Assembly (NCBI GenBank): GCA_035388825.1
Contig: DAOOQQ010000011.1
Span: 27,753-91,752, forward strand
Source: MWAR01 sp035388825
GTDB taxonomy: Bacteria > Muiribacteriota > Ozemobacteria > Ozemobacterales > Ozemobacteraceae
Direction: 5' to 3'
DNA: 64,000 bases
Shown piece by piece: positions 41,337 to 50,434 of this stretch. The position numbers and the translations under genes were made by a program. The notes under the pieces were generated by a model. The model was not told where the DNA came from. It worked only from the letters and a program-made list of their open reading frames with translations, and searched no databases. Each line of letters starts with the position of its first letter. Position 1 is the stretch's first letter.

Positions 41337-41815
41337 CAGTCCTCGTTATGATTGAGCTGGAAGAGCATCGTCGCCCGGGTGCCCCGGCCGGCGGAAGTCT
41401 GAACGACCGCCTTGTCGGAAATGCCCTTCATGATGCGCATGCCCCGACCGCGCTCGAACAGGAGATCCGATCCCGAGAGGGTGTCGATCTCGCGCTCGCG
41501 GGCCATGCCGTTGCCGAAATCCTCGACGACGATCACGAACTCCGTGCCTTCAACCGAAAACTGCAGATCGATCTGGCCGCCTGAACCGTTGTATGCATGT
41601 TCGATCGAGTTCATCAGCGCCTCTTCGACCGCCAGAACGACGCGACCGGTGCGTTCATCCGAAAGACAGAGATGATCGCAGATCTCCCGCAGCGTCAGCG
41701 TGGCATTGGCAAGATAGATGCGCTCGGCAGGAATGCGCATGTGCACGGACAACCCTTCGGGGGAAATCCGGACCGTGCTGCTTTCACTGCCTTCGACCGG
41801 CTGTACGATCGCCAT
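41336..41815 (-). CDS. RsbW/SpoIIAB-like anti-sigma serine kinase
   Basis: The 159-residue protein is a GHKL ATPase with N-box EEALMNSIEHA, G1 DFGNGM and G2 GRGMRIM, without a histidine phosphoacceptor domain. Such proteins bind a sigma factor and phosphorylate an anti-anti-sigma (STAS) partner. No partner gene is adjacent. The gene sits between ptsN and ndk. It could also be one of the many stand-alone kinases of partner-switching systems. Confidence 0.88.
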   Translation of the reverse strand: MAIVQPVEGSESSTVRISPEGLSVHMRIPAERIYLANATLTLREICDHLCLSDERTGRVVLAVEEALMNSIEHAYNGSGGQIDLQFSVEGTEFVIVVEDFGNGMAREREIDTLSGSDLLFERGRGMRIMKGISDKAVVQTSAGRGTRATMLFQLNHNED

Positions 41816-41843
41816 ACCCTTTCCTCCTGATGACCCGGGAGGG

Positions 41844-42293
41844 TCATTCCTTCGAGGCGATGATCCGGATGACGTCTTCCTTGGTCTGGGCTTTCTTCAG
41901 ATCCTCGATCAGATCCTGGTAGCGAAGCAGACGGGAGATGCGCGCCAGAAGCTTCAGATACAGGCTTCCGGACTCGATCGGGGCGGCAAGAAGGAAAATC
42001 AGGTGAACGGGGTCACCGTCGACGGAGTTGAAATCAACTCCCTTTCCGCAGCGGGCAAAAGCGATGGAGACTTCGTTGACCGTGTTGGCGCGGGCATGGG
42101 GAATGGCGATACCGGCACCGATGGCCGTGCTACCAAGTTTCTCCCGATCGAGAACGGCACGCACGAACGAGCCACAGTCGACGACCTTGCCGGACGTGGA
42201 GAGCATGGTGGACAAGGTGGCGATCGCGTCATTCTTCGACGATGCATCCAGATCGAGGTTGATGAAGTTTTCCTGGAGCAGTTCCGATATCAT
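41844..42293 (-). CDS. ptsN: PTS EIIA-Ntr-like regulatory protein
   Basis: The 149-residue protein is an EIIA domain of the fructose/Ntr type, with phospho-acceptor H66 in GIAIPHAR and the conserved LIFLLAAP...LYLKLLARISRLL. In proteobacteria EIIA-Ntr controls potassium and nitrogen responses. No PTS permease is present here. The ATG at 42293 has SD AGGAGA. A candidate sigma-54 promoter is 44-58 bases upstream. Confidence 0.9.
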   Translation of the reverse strand: MISELLQENFINLDLDASSKNDAIATLSTMLSTSGKVVDCGSFVRAVLDREKLGSTAIGAGIAIPHARANTVNEVSIAFARCGKGVDFNSVDGDPVHLIFLLAAPIESGSLYLKLLARISRLLRYQDLIEDLKKAQTKEDVIRIIASKE

Positions 42294-42336
42294 ATTCTTC
42301 TCCTGCGTATGACGCTCAATTTCCATCTTTGTTCTA

Positions 42337-42351
42337 GCAGGATTCATGCCA
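42337..42351 (-). promoter_or_regulatory. candidate sigma-54 promoter of ptsN
   Basis: On the minus strand the sequence TGGCATGAATCCTGC has the invariant GG and GC exactly 10 bases apart and fits TGGCACG-N4-TTGC at all but two positions. Transcription would start near 42326, 33 bases before the ptsN ATG. Confidence 0.6.
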
Positions 42352-42391
42352 GCACCCGACCCTTGCGGGTACAACAGCTTCGATGATCGTC

Positions 42392-42437
42392 ATGTGAAAT
42401 TTTTCCACATCCCCCCTCTCTCGTGTGCTTTTCACAC
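42392..42437. promoter_or_regulatory. paired dyads upstream of the sigma-54 promoter (candidate enhancer sites)
   Basis: Two inverted repeats, ATGTG...CACAT (42392-42410) and GTGTG-CTTTT-CACAC (42423-42437), share a TGTG/AAAA core. Their centres are 29 bases apart, close to three helical turns. They lie about 50 and 80 bases upstream of the -24 element, where NtrC-type activators bind. Confidence 0.5.
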
Positions 42438-42473
42438 ATCTCCGTGACGCGGGTGATGCCGGAACCGCCCCGC

Positions 42474-43877
42474 TCACTCGTCCTCTTCGAGACCGTGCTT
42501 TTTCATCTGGTGCCGGAGCGCGAACCGGCTCAGCCCCAGGCGTTTCGCCGCCTCGGTCTTCTTTCCGCCGCATTCTTTCAGAACATCCTGCACGATGCTC
42601 TTTTCGACCGAATCGACGTAATCCTTGAGATTGAACCCCGGGACATCCCAGGGACGTTCGGCCGCAAGCCCCACGGAAAGCCCCGCAGCGGGCATCTCGG
42701 TTCGTCGCCAGGAGCGCAACTCCTCGGGAAGACTGGCGGGCCGGATCTTGTTCGTGGACTCGAGCAGGGTGGCCCGCTCGATGAGATTCTTGAGTTCGCG
42801 GACATTGCCGGGATACGGATACCGCTGGAGCGTGTCGCAGGCTTCGGGCGTGAACCCCGAGATGTCTTTCGAGAATTCTCTCCGGAACTGGTCCAGGAAG
42901 GCGCGGGCCAGGAGCAGGATGTCGTCCGGTCTCTCCCGCAGCGGGGCCAGGAAGATGGTAAACACATTCAGCCGGTAGAACAGATCCCGGCGCAGGCGGC
43001 CTTCTTCCATCGCCTTTTCGAGGTCGGCGTTGGTTGCGGCGATGATGCGCACGTCGACGGAGATGTCGGCCGAACCGCCGACCCGCCGGAACCGCTTTTC
43101 CTGAAGCACGCGCAGCAGCTTGGCCTGCAGGTTCGGATCGAGATCCCCGATCTCGTCGAGGAACAGGGTTCCCTTGTCGGCGAGTTCGAACACGCCTTTC
43201 TTTTGCCGCTGCGCATCCGTGAACGCCCCCTTTTCGTGACCGAACAGTTCGGATTCGAGAAGGGTACCCGTCACGGCGGCGGCATTGACGTCGATGAACG
43301 GCTGGCCCGCTCTGCTGCTCTGCAGATGGATCTGGCGGGCAACGAGCTCCTTGCCCGTGCCCGACTCGCCCCGGATCAGCACGGTCGTGCGGTCGCTCTG
43401 GGCAGCCATCGCGATGTGCTCGCGCAGTTGCTTCATTTTCAGATTGTCGCCCAGGATCTGGGAATAGTTGGTGTCAACGCGCTCGCGCAGGTGCTGAAGC
43501 TGACTTTTCAGCAGCGTCGTTTCGACGATCTTGCGAATGAGCAGATTGACCTCGGCGAGGTTGTAGGGCTTCGAGAGATAATCATAGGCTCCGCGTTTCA
43601 TCGCGGTCACGGCGGTTTCGACATCGCCGAAGGCGGTCATGACGATGACCGGCACGTTCGGATCGATCTGCCGGATTTCCAGCAGGAGATCCAGTCCGCT
43701 CGCATCGGGCAGCCGCACGTCGAGCAGAACGATATCGCCGCCCTTTTCCGTAAAAGCCCGCAGGAAATCCCGGCCGTTGGCGAAATCGAACACCTTGTAG
43801 CCTTCGCCTTCCAGGGATTCCCGGAGGGTCCAGCGGATCATATCCTCATCGTCGACGACGAGAATGTCGATGGCCAT
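42474..43877 (-). CDS. NtrC-family sigma-54-dependent response regulator
   Basis: The 467-residue protein has a receiver domain (D53 in LLDVRLPD, K103), AAA+ domain (Walker A GESGTGKE at 170-177, LFLDEIGDLD) and a Fis-type helix-turn-helix (EAAKRLGLSRFALRHQMKKHG). The sigma-54 contact loop reads GAFTDA (217-222) instead of GAFTGA. The nearest gene upstream is the HEAT protein, and no histidine kinase is adjacent. It likely activates ptsN and perhaps itself. Confidence 0.93.
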   Translation of the reverse strand: MAIDILVVDDEDMIRWTLRESLEGEGYKVFDFANGRDFLRAFTEKGGDIVLLDVRLPDASGLDLLLEIRQIDPNVPVIVMTAFGDVETAVTAMKRGAYDYLSKPYNLAEVNLLIRKIVETTLLKSQLQHLRERVDTNYSQILGDNLKMKQLREHIAMAAQSDRTTVLIRGESGTGKELVARQIHLQSSRAGQPFIDVNAAAVTGTLLESELFGHEKGAFTDAQRQKKGVFELADKGTLFLDEIGDLDPNLQAKLLRVLQEKRFRRVGGSADISVDVRIIAATNADLEKAMEEGRLRRDLFYRLNVFTIFLAPLRERPDDILLLARAFLDQFRREFSKDISGFTPEACDTLQRYPYPGNVRELKNLIERATLLESTNKIRPASLPEELRSWRRTEMPAAGLSVGLAAERPWDVPGFNLKDYVDSVEKSIVQDVLKECGGKKTEAAKRLGLSRFALRHQMKKHGLEEDE

Positions 43878-43880
43878 GGC

Positions 43881-45539
43881 TCAACCCACCAACCGGGCGC
43901 GCCGGACGGCCGCCACGATTTCGGGCCGCAGCTTTTCGTCCGAGCGCTGGAACAGGGTGAGGAACGTCTGATACAGCGTCTGGGAGCGGCACTCCGTGAG
44001 CAGACGCAGGATATGGCGGCACATCTCGATCTCCTGGTCATGGAAGGTGCGGGCGATCATGCCGAGCGCTTCCCGGGTACCGATCTTGATCAGGGCTTCG
44101 GCCGCGGCTTTGCGGGCGCGGACCGAAAGGTCGGTCAGCAGCTCGTTCAGAGCCGTCAGATCGCCCGGGTTCTGCGTCTCCTGGAACCGCACCTGGTGGC
44201 AGGCGGCCCGCACGGCGCCATCATCGTCGCTGGCAAGCTCTTCGGCATGCTTGAGGCAGTCGGTGCCGGAAATGCGGGCCATCGAAAGCACGGCCTGATA
44301 CCGCACCATCCAGTGGGCATCCATCATCGAGGCCTTGAGCAGAGGAATGACCTCCTGGCTGCCGATGCCGCCAAACGCTTTGAGAACGGCGCTGCGGATC
44401 ACCGGGCTCTTCGATTCGGGCAGAATCTTCTTGAGCATGCCCAGAGCCCGGGCATCCCCGATCTCGGCGACGGTCGAGAGGGCTTCGAGGGCGACCTTCT
44501 CGTCGGGATCGCTCAGCAGGCTCAGCAGCGGCCCCAGATCGTCGAGCTCGAGATACCGGAACGCGACGGCGACGGCGCGCCGGGCATGCGCCTCTTTGTG
44601 AGTCGCGAAGGCGAACATCTCTTCCTTCTTGTTCCAGCCCATGACCTCGAAGAATGGCATGGGCGGCAGCGGCGAGCGAAGCTTGATCGGTTTCCATTCG
44701 CGGAAATCGAACAGCGGCAGCGAAAGCCGGTGGATATCCTCGTCGACATACACCATGAAGTCCCCGGCCGCTTCGGAAAGGGTTTCCGCGACATACACGG
44801 CCTTGCCGGCATGGGCGATGGGGCCCAGCGGCCCCCGTTTGATCCGGCCGATCATGCCGCTCGAGATCCCCACGGCGAGGCGCGCCCGCTTCTCATGCAG
44901 CACCGGCTGCGACTCGAGCGCCTTCTTGAACCGGCGCATCGCATCGAACGCGCAGACGATGGCCTCGAAAATCGGGTCGTCGCGTTCCTCGTCAATGCCG
45001 AACAGCCAGAGCTGATCGAACTGGCGGGTCAGATACACGCTGAAGGGGAACGGCGCCTTTTCCGGGGCGAGAATCGCTTCGGCAGCGGCCAGTGCCTCGG
45101 CCAACGTCCCCTGGCCCGCCTGGAATTCTTCCGGGAAGCGGATCTGGACGACGACAGCGACGCCCTGTTTCATCACCACATCGGTCGGCGGCGGCACTTG
45201 TTCGTCGAGCAGCAGCCGATACTGAAGATCCTGTTCCGAACCGGTTTCCACGAAGTCCGGAGCGGGGGGCCTGGCGGCGGGAACCGGTGCAGCGGGAGCA
45301 GGCCGCGCCGCCGGGGCCTGGGAACCCGCCGGAATCGCGGTGGCAGGCGGTGGTTCGTTCCGGGTACCGCGCGGCTCGGCCGGTTGTGCCTCAGCGGTGC
45401 TCACCGGCGCGGCGGAGGCCGGCTCGGACCGGGTCTCTCCCTCATCGGACGGCAGTTCTTCCTGGTCGTCGAGGGAAAACATGACGAATACCAGCAGGAT
45501 GACGATGACGGCAACGACAACCATCAGGATCGAATTCAT
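43881..45539 (-). CDS. membrane protein with a degenerate cyclase-like domain and HEAT repeats
   Basis: The 552-residue protein has one membrane segment (4-22) and a Pro/Ala-rich linker to about residue 105. The region at about 125-300 resembles a class III nucleotidyl-cyclase/GGDEF-like fold (LAVGISSGMIGRIKRGPLGPIAHAGKAVYVAETL), with the strand-loop of HTGEVVVGNIG-type cyclases but no catalytic Asp pair. HEAT repeats fill 330-552. It lies three bases from the NtrC-type gene, so it may be its sensor or input module. This is inference. Confidence 0.72.
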   Translation of the reverse strand: MNSILMVVVAVIVILLVFVMFSLDDQEELPSDEGETRSEPASAAPVSTAEAQPAEPRGTRNEPPPATAIPAGSQAPAARPAPAAPVPAARPPAPDFVETGSEQDLQYRLLLDEQVPPPTDVVMKQGVAVVVQIRFPEEFQAGQGTLAEALAAAEAILAPEKAPFPFSVYLTRQFDQLWLFGIDEERDDPIFEAIVCAFDAMRRFKKALESQPVLHEKRARLAVGISSGMIGRIKRGPLGPIAHAGKAVYVAETLSEAAGDFMVYVDEDIHRLSLPLFDFREWKPIKLRSPLPPMPFFEVMGWNKKEEMFAFATHKEAHARRAVAVAFRYLELDDLGPLLSLLSDPDEKVALEALSTVAEIGDARALGMLKKILPESKSPVIRSAVLKAFGGIGSQEVIPLLKASMMDAHWMVRYQAVLSMARISGTDCLKHAEELASDDDGAVRAACHQVRFQETQNPGDLTALNELLTDLSVRARKAAAEALIKIGTREALGMIARTFHDQEIEMCRHILRLLTECRSQTLYQTFLTLFQRSDEKLRPEIVAAVRRARLVG

Positions 45540-45585
45540 CAGTGCTCCTCAACTCTCGTAGTCAGCCCGGCACGCATGCCGGCGC

Positions 45586-46500
45586 TCACCGGTCGCGGTA
45601 TCCGAGGTTTCGCACCCAGGTATCCTGCTTCCGCCAGTTCGGGCGAACCTTGATCCACAGTTGTAAATAGATATCACGCCCGAGAATCCCGTTCAACCGT
45701 TCCCGGGCAATCGAGCCGACGGATTTCAGCCCCGATCCTTCGCGGCCGATCAGGATCTTGCGGTGACTCTCGCGCTCGATCACCAGGTGGGCCTCGATGA
45801 AGGTCTTCCCGTTCGGCCGCTCCGTGAACTGCTCGACCAGAACGGCCACCGAGTGCGGCACCTCATGGTAATACGTCTCGAGAATCACTTCCCGGATCGT
45901 CTCCTCGACGATCTCCCGCTCTGTCTGGGAGGTAAATAAATCCGCCTCGTAGGCGTGCGGACTCGGCACGAGCAGCCCCAAAACCGCTTTCTGAAGCTCC
46001 TCGAGCCCCGTTCCCCGTTCGGACGAGACCCGGAACACGCCGGCGAAGGAAGCCAGCCCCGCGTATGCCTCGGTGATCTTGGCCGGATCGGCTTTTTTGG
46101 GGTTGTCCATCTTCGTCAGCACCAGAAACAGGGGTGTTTCACGGCCAAGCCAGCTCTGGAGATCCCGCAGATGTGCCTCGTCCTCCTCGGTGCGCGGATC
46201 CGTCAGATCGACGAGATACAGGGCGCCCTGAAGCCCCTCGGCCGTCGCCTCGATCTCGCGCGCCATGAAGGCGTCGAGCCGGTTCTTGATCGCGTGAAGG
46301 CCGGGCGTGTCGCAGAAGACGATCTGGGCCTCCCCCCGCGTCAGAATGCCGAGAATGCGGCGGCGGGTGGTCTGGGGACGTTTCGAGACGATCGAGACCT
46401 TTTCCCCGACCAGCGCGTTCACCAGCGTCGATTTGCCGGCATTCGCGCGGCCGAAGACGCCGATGGCCCCGAATGTCGTTTTGATGCCTTCTTCGGTCAT
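45586..46500 (-). CDS. era: GTPase Era
   Basis: The 304-residue GTPase assists 30S maturation. Motifs are G1 GRANAGKS (17-24), effector TTRRRILG, G3 DTPG and G4 TKMD. The C-terminal KH domain contains HRKILIGREGSGLKSVG. I start at the ATG at 46500, which has GGAGAGG upstream. A GTG at 46524 would overlap the DUF3048 stop and add eight residues. Confidence 0.96.
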   Translation of the reverse strand: MTEEGIKTTFGAIGVFGRANAGKSTLVNALVGEKVSIVSKRPQTTRRRILGILTRGEAQIVFCDTPGLHAIKNRLDAFMAREIEATAEGLQGALYLVDLTDPRTEEDEAHLRDLQSWLGRETPLFLVLTKMDNPKKADPAKITEAYAGLASFAGVFRVSSERGTGLEELQKAVLGLLVPSPHAYEADLFTSQTEREIVEETIREVILETYYHEVPHSVAVLVEQFTERPNGKTFIEAHLVIERESHRKILIGREGSGLKSVGSIARERLNGILGRDIYLQLWIKVRPNWRKQDTWVRNLGYRDR

Positions 46501-46520
46501 GCCTGGGTTCCTCTCCCTGG

Positions 46521-48419
46521 TCACAGGTTCCGGGTCTGGCTTGCAGAAGCCGCGGGAGTTGCCTTGGAAGCTTTTCTGGAAGACGCTTTCGCAGCCTGGC
46601 TCGCCGGCTTGGCCGGGATCGGCGGATTGAGGCCCAGATACGCGACCATCGTCTGGGGAAGCGGCGGATCGAAGGCGACCCGGTTCGCCGGCGAGATCAC
46701 CTGCACCCAGACCGGGCTCTTGTTCGAGAAGACGAACGGTTTGCCCGTCTCGTCGTAGAACCGCGTGAACTCGCGTGGGGCGGTCTTCTTCCAGGTCACC
46801 GGCCGGGCCGTTCCGCCATACAGCACGAGGCCGCGGCCCTCGCCGAGGAAGCTGATCTCCTGGCGGCCCTTGTCGTCGATCACCCGCATGTTCGCGAGCT
46901 GGAGCAGAACCGTGCCGGGAGCCACCGGCTGGAGCGTCACACGGTCGACCTGCTGCGTCCCGTTCATATACCGGTCATACCGGCCGGTGCGGGCGTTCAT
47001 TTTATATGATGCAGTATAATTTCCGTGATACCGGATCGCGATCCCCCGGCAGGGGATGGTTCCCACGGACGGAGCCGGCCCGTACAGCAGCGGCAGGCGC
47101 TGGTACGGCAGCTCCATCGGATGCCGCTGGTTCATCACCTCGATCACCTTCTGGGGTTTCGCGTAGAGATTGTGCGGGGCCTTGCGCGAATTGTCCCGGA
47201 AAAACGGTGTACCATTGCTGATCTCGTCGATCGCGAACACCTTCTGCTCCCCGATATACCGATAGCCGTTCGGGCTGCCGCCGCAGTGCACGTAGAGGGC
47301 GTTCACCTCGAGGGCACGGTCGACGAAATACTCACGACAGCTGCGCACGGGGCCCACCGCGGCCGGAACGTGATAATACAGCGCCATGAACCGGGTGATG
47401 CCGCCCTCGACGGGAATCTCGTAGACCAGTTCGGCCTCGTGCATGCCGGTCTGCGGCCGCGCCTGATTGTGGTTCTCGATCATGATCGCCAGGGGGCGCA
47501 TCCCGGCCGTCTGCCGGATCTGGGGGTCTTCCCCGGACCAGGGTTCGAGCGGTGTGAAGGCCGCGGGAGCCTGGGCCACGGGGGCCGGCAGCGCCGGGAA
47601 GGAGGCCGGAGCCGGCTGAACAGGCGGCACCGGAGCCACAACCACGGCCGAAGCGACGGGCGGCATCATTACGGCAATGGTTGCCGGAGCCGGTGCCGTG
47701 ACAGGGGCGACGGGAGAAACAGGCACTGGCGCGGCCACGACGGGGGCAGCCGGAGGAATCACCGGCACCTGGGGGGCCGGCCGGGAAGGCGGCACGACGG
47801 CCGGGACCGGAACCGAGGGAACCAGGGTGCGGACACCGATCGGATGGAAGAACGCCCGGCGTCGCGCAAGCATCTCTGACGTCGGCCGGGACACGGCGGG
47901 CATCACTGCCGCCGCCGGCTTCGGCCGCGGTGCCGGTGTGTGCGCAATGACGAGTTCGCGCTCCGGTTGCTGCGGAGCTGCGGGCTCGGGTCTTGGCTGC
48001 ACGGGCGGGGGCGGGACCAGCACCTGGCGGACCTCGGTACGTACCCCGAGGGCGCGACGCTTGACGAAGTGCGGATACAACGACCGGCACTCCTCGAGCA
48101 TCCGGGACAGGCGATCGTTGTAGTAGACCGACAGCGGGGTGTTCTGGGTTCGGAACCGTTCGGCCTGGCCTTCGAGCCAGGAAAAAATTTCACTCACTTC
48201 CTGCTCGCCCCGCGGGTTGGTGAGGAGAACCGAGTCCGTCGCGCCCGAGACGGCACGCTGAAGCTCCGCCTTGAGGGCAGCCGCGGCATCACGCACCTCG
48301 AGATAGCTGCGGATCTCATCGATGGCGGGCGCAGGCGTCCCGCCTCCCGCGACCGACAGGAGGACGGCCAGGGCCAGGCCTTTTGCGATGTGCTTCCAGT
48401 TCTGCGTCTTGTTCGTCAT
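46521..48419 (-). CDS. DUF3048 (YerB-like) protein with Pro-rich N-terminal half
   Basis: The 632-residue protein has a signal peptide (about 12-33) and a helical region to about 120. A Pro/Ala/Val-rich linker follows (about 130-300), then a DUF3048 domain with the hallmark RPLAIMIENHNQARPQ, ELVYEIPVEGGITRFMA and ALYVHCGGSPNGYRY. The family (YerB) is secreted or lipid-anchored in Firmicutes, with function not known to me. The ATG at 48419 has AAGGAA upstream. It precedes era in the operon. Confidence 0.85.
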   Translation of the reverse strand: MTNKTQNWKHIAKGLALAVLLSVAGGGTPAPAIDEIRSYLEVRDAAAALKAELQRAVSGATDSVLLTNPRGEQEVSEIFSWLEGQAERFRTQNTPLSVYYNDRLSRMLEECRSLYPHFVKRRALGVRTEVRQVLVPPPPVQPRPEPAAPQQPERELVIAHTPAPRPKPAAAVMPAVSRPTSEMLARRRAFFHPIGVRTLVPSVPVPAVVPPSRPAPQVPVIPPAAPVVAAPVPVSPVAPVTAPAPATIAVMMPPVASAVVVAPVPPVQPAPASFPALPAPVAQAPAAFTPLEPWSGEDPQIRQTAGMRPLAIMIENHNQARPQTGMHEAELVYEIPVEGGITRFMALYYHVPAAVGPVRSCREYFVDRALEVNALYVHCGGSPNGYRYIGEQKVFAIDEISNGTPFFRDNSRKAPHNLYAKPQKVIEVMNQRHPMELPYQRLPLLYGPAPSVGTIPCRGIAIRYHGNYTASYKMNARTGRYDRYMNGTQQVDRVTLQPVAPGTVLLQLANMRVIDDKGRQEISFLGEGRGLVLYGGTARPVTWKKTAPREFTRFYDETGKPFVFSNKSPVWVQVISPANRVAFDPPLPQTMVAYLGLNPPIPAKPASQAAKASSRKASKATPAASASQTRNL

Positions 48420-48440
48420 ACGGCGTCGTTCCTTCATGGT

Positions 48441-49148
48441 TCAATGCGGGATCGTGAAATCCTCGCCCTCGCTCCCGACCGGTGTCCCAACCGGCTGGGA
48501 GGGCTTCACGAGACCGCCCGAGATGACCAGTTTCATGGCGTCTTCGATGCTGATCTGCACTTCCCTGATTTTCGACCGGTCGACGATCAGCAGAAATCCC
48601 GAGGTCGGGTTCGGCGTCGTCGGCACGAATACACATATCATACGCTGTTCCGCGAATGGCGGCACGGCATCCACCAGAAAATCCCCGGTGACGAAGCCCA
48701 CCGCCCAACTGTCCTCTTTCGGATACTCGAGAAGCACCACCCGCTTGAATTCGCCCCGATGCTGCTGGAGGACGACATCCGAAACCTGCTTCACCCCGAC
48801 ATACAGGGAACGCACGACCGGCACCTGCTCGAGAGACCGGTCGACCCACTTCAGCACCTGTTTTCCGATCACGTTCTGGGCCACCCGGCCGGCGATCACG
48901 AACAGCAGAACCGTCGAGATCACCCCGAAGCCAGGAATCCGTCTTCCCACCACCTGGCTGACCGCATCGCCGAGAAAGCCGTCGGCGAACATGAACAGCT
49001 GGTACATGATAAACAGCGTCACGAATGCCGGAACGACGAGGATGACGCCGGTGATGAAGTAGCTGCGCAGAATGTCGTGAAGGGCCTTCAGCCCGTCGAG
49101 AACGAGCTTCACGCCCTCGCGAAGCCGGTCACGATGCCGTCCGCTCAT
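48441..49148 (-). CDS. DUF502 membrane protein
   Basis: The 235-residue protein has two membrane segments near the N-terminus (about 25-50 and 66-90, YFITGVILVVPAFVTLFI and ISTVLLFVIAGRVAQ). A soluble beta-rich part with VFVPTTPNPTSGFLLIVDR follows, typical of DUF502. It overlaps the CorC-like gene by four bases (ATGA) and has SD AAGGAGG. Function unknown. Confidence 0.88.
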   Translation of the reverse strand: MSGRHRDRLREGVKLVLDGLKALHDILRSYFITGVILVVPAFVTLFIMYQLFMFADGFLGDAVSQVVGRRIPGFGVISTVLLFVIAGRVAQNVIGKQVLKWVDRSLEQVPVVRSLYVGVKQVSDVVLQQHRGEFKRVVLLEYPKEDSWAVGFVTGDFLVDAVPPFAEQRMICVFVPTTPNPTSGFLLIVDRSKIREVQISIEDAMKLVISGGLVKPSQPVGTPVGSEGEDFTIPH

Positions 49149-50407
49149 GACTCCTCCTTCTCCGTGCGCGTCCGTTTCGACTCGATGCGCACCTTCTGGA
49201 CGCGCCGAGAATCGGCCTGCAGAATGTCGAACCGGATTCCCTCTATCTCGCACGCGTCGCCCGTCTGGGGAATCCGGCCGGTGAAGGCCTGGATCAGCCC
49301 GTTGACGGTCGAGGCGCCTTCCGTCTCGGTAAACGAAATTCCCGTCTCGCGGCAGAAGTCCGTCAGGCTCATATCGGCAGCTGCCGTGAATGTACCGTCG
49401 GCATGGGCTTTGACACTCGTGATCGGCTCATCAAGCTCGTCCTGGATCTCCCCGAACACCTCCTCGAGCAGATCCTCGAGGGTCACCAGCCCCGACAGCG
49501 AGCCGAACTCGTCGAGCACGATCACCGTGTGGTAGTTCTCGCGGCGCATCTCCTGGAGCTGCTCGAACGCGTTCCTGGACTCGGGGACGAAGACGGGCGG
49601 GGAGAGAATCTCGCGCAACGTCGCCGGCTCCTCGGGCCTCAGATACAGATCCTTGAAATACAGCATCCCCACGATCTGGTCGATCTTTCCCTCATACACC
49701 GGCACCCGCGAGTATCCCCCTTCCATCACGAGCCTGCGGGCCCGGGAGAGCGGAAGGTTCACCTCGAGGGCCGTGATCCGGGGCCGGGGAATCATGATAT
49801 CGCTGAGTCGGAGGCTTTTCAGGCCTATGATGCCGCGCGCCATGCGGGTCGGCTTCTCCCGCAGCACGCCCGAACTCGCCCCCTGGCTGAGCAGGATCAG
49901 CAGCTCATCACGCGAGATGTTCCGCCGCCTCGTCGAGCCGAGGCCGAGCAGGTTCATGATCCCCCGGGTGAACCATGTCACGGCAAGGATGGGCAGCCGC
50001 AACAGCCACTCCGACCACTCGACCAGCCAGAGACAGCGTTTCGACATGTCGAGGGGCTTCGCGGCAAACACCATCTTGGGCAGCATTTCACAAAAGATCA
50101 GGATCACGAGCGACATCGCAACCGTTCCCGCCGTGACCAGCAGCGGGCTGTAGATGTGCAGCAGCTCGGTCCAGATCGAGGTGGCGAGCACCATCGTCAG
50201 GTTGATGCCGATCAGGGTCAGGGCGAGAAACCGCTCGGGCTGTCGCAGGATGCGCACCAGCGAACGTTCGGCGAAGGCGCCCGGCTCGTTGGCCTGGTGC
50301 CGCAGCATCTCCTGATCGATGCTCACGAACCCTGTTTCGATGCCGGCGAACGCGCCGACGAGAAACAGGCACAGCACCACGAGCAGGAGCGAGATGAAAA
50401 GGGTCAT
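49145..50407 (-). CDS. CorC/HlyC-type membrane protein (CNNM + CBS)
   Basis: The 420-residue protein has a CNNM/DUF21 membrane domain (residues 1-165), two CBS domains (about 190-320) and a CorC_HlyC C-terminal domain (VLDEFGSLSGLVTLEDLLEEVFGEI at about 300). The family includes magnesium and cobalt efflux regulators. It is the second of two adjacent paralogues. Confidence 0.92.
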   Translation of the reverse strand: MTLFISLLLVVLCLFLVGAFAGIETGFVSIDQEMLRHQANEPGAFAERSLVRILRQPERFLALTLIGINLTMVLATSIWTELLHIYSPLLVTAGTVAMSLVILIFCEMLPKMVFAAKPLDMSKRCLWLVEWSEWLLRLPILAVTWFTRGIMNLLGLGSTRRRNISRDELLILLSQGASSGVLREKPTRMARGIIGLKSLRLSDIMIPRPRITALEVNLPLSRARRLVMEGGYSRVPVYEGKIDQIVGMLYFKDLYLRPEEPATLREILSPPVFVPESRNAFEQLQEMRRENYHTVIVLDEFGSLSGLVTLEDLLEEVFGEIQDELDEPITSVKAHADGTFTAAADMSLTDFCRETGISFTETEGASTVNGLIQAFTGRIPQTGDACEIEGIRFDILQADSRRVQKVRIESKRTRTEKEES

Positions 50408-50434
50408 GACGGCGCTTCGATCCCGGGCCGGCGG

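Noticed and set aside
42423..45653. 1076-codon open frame on the plus strand
   Set aside because: Antisense to the sigma-54 regulator and HEAT protein genes. No family features.
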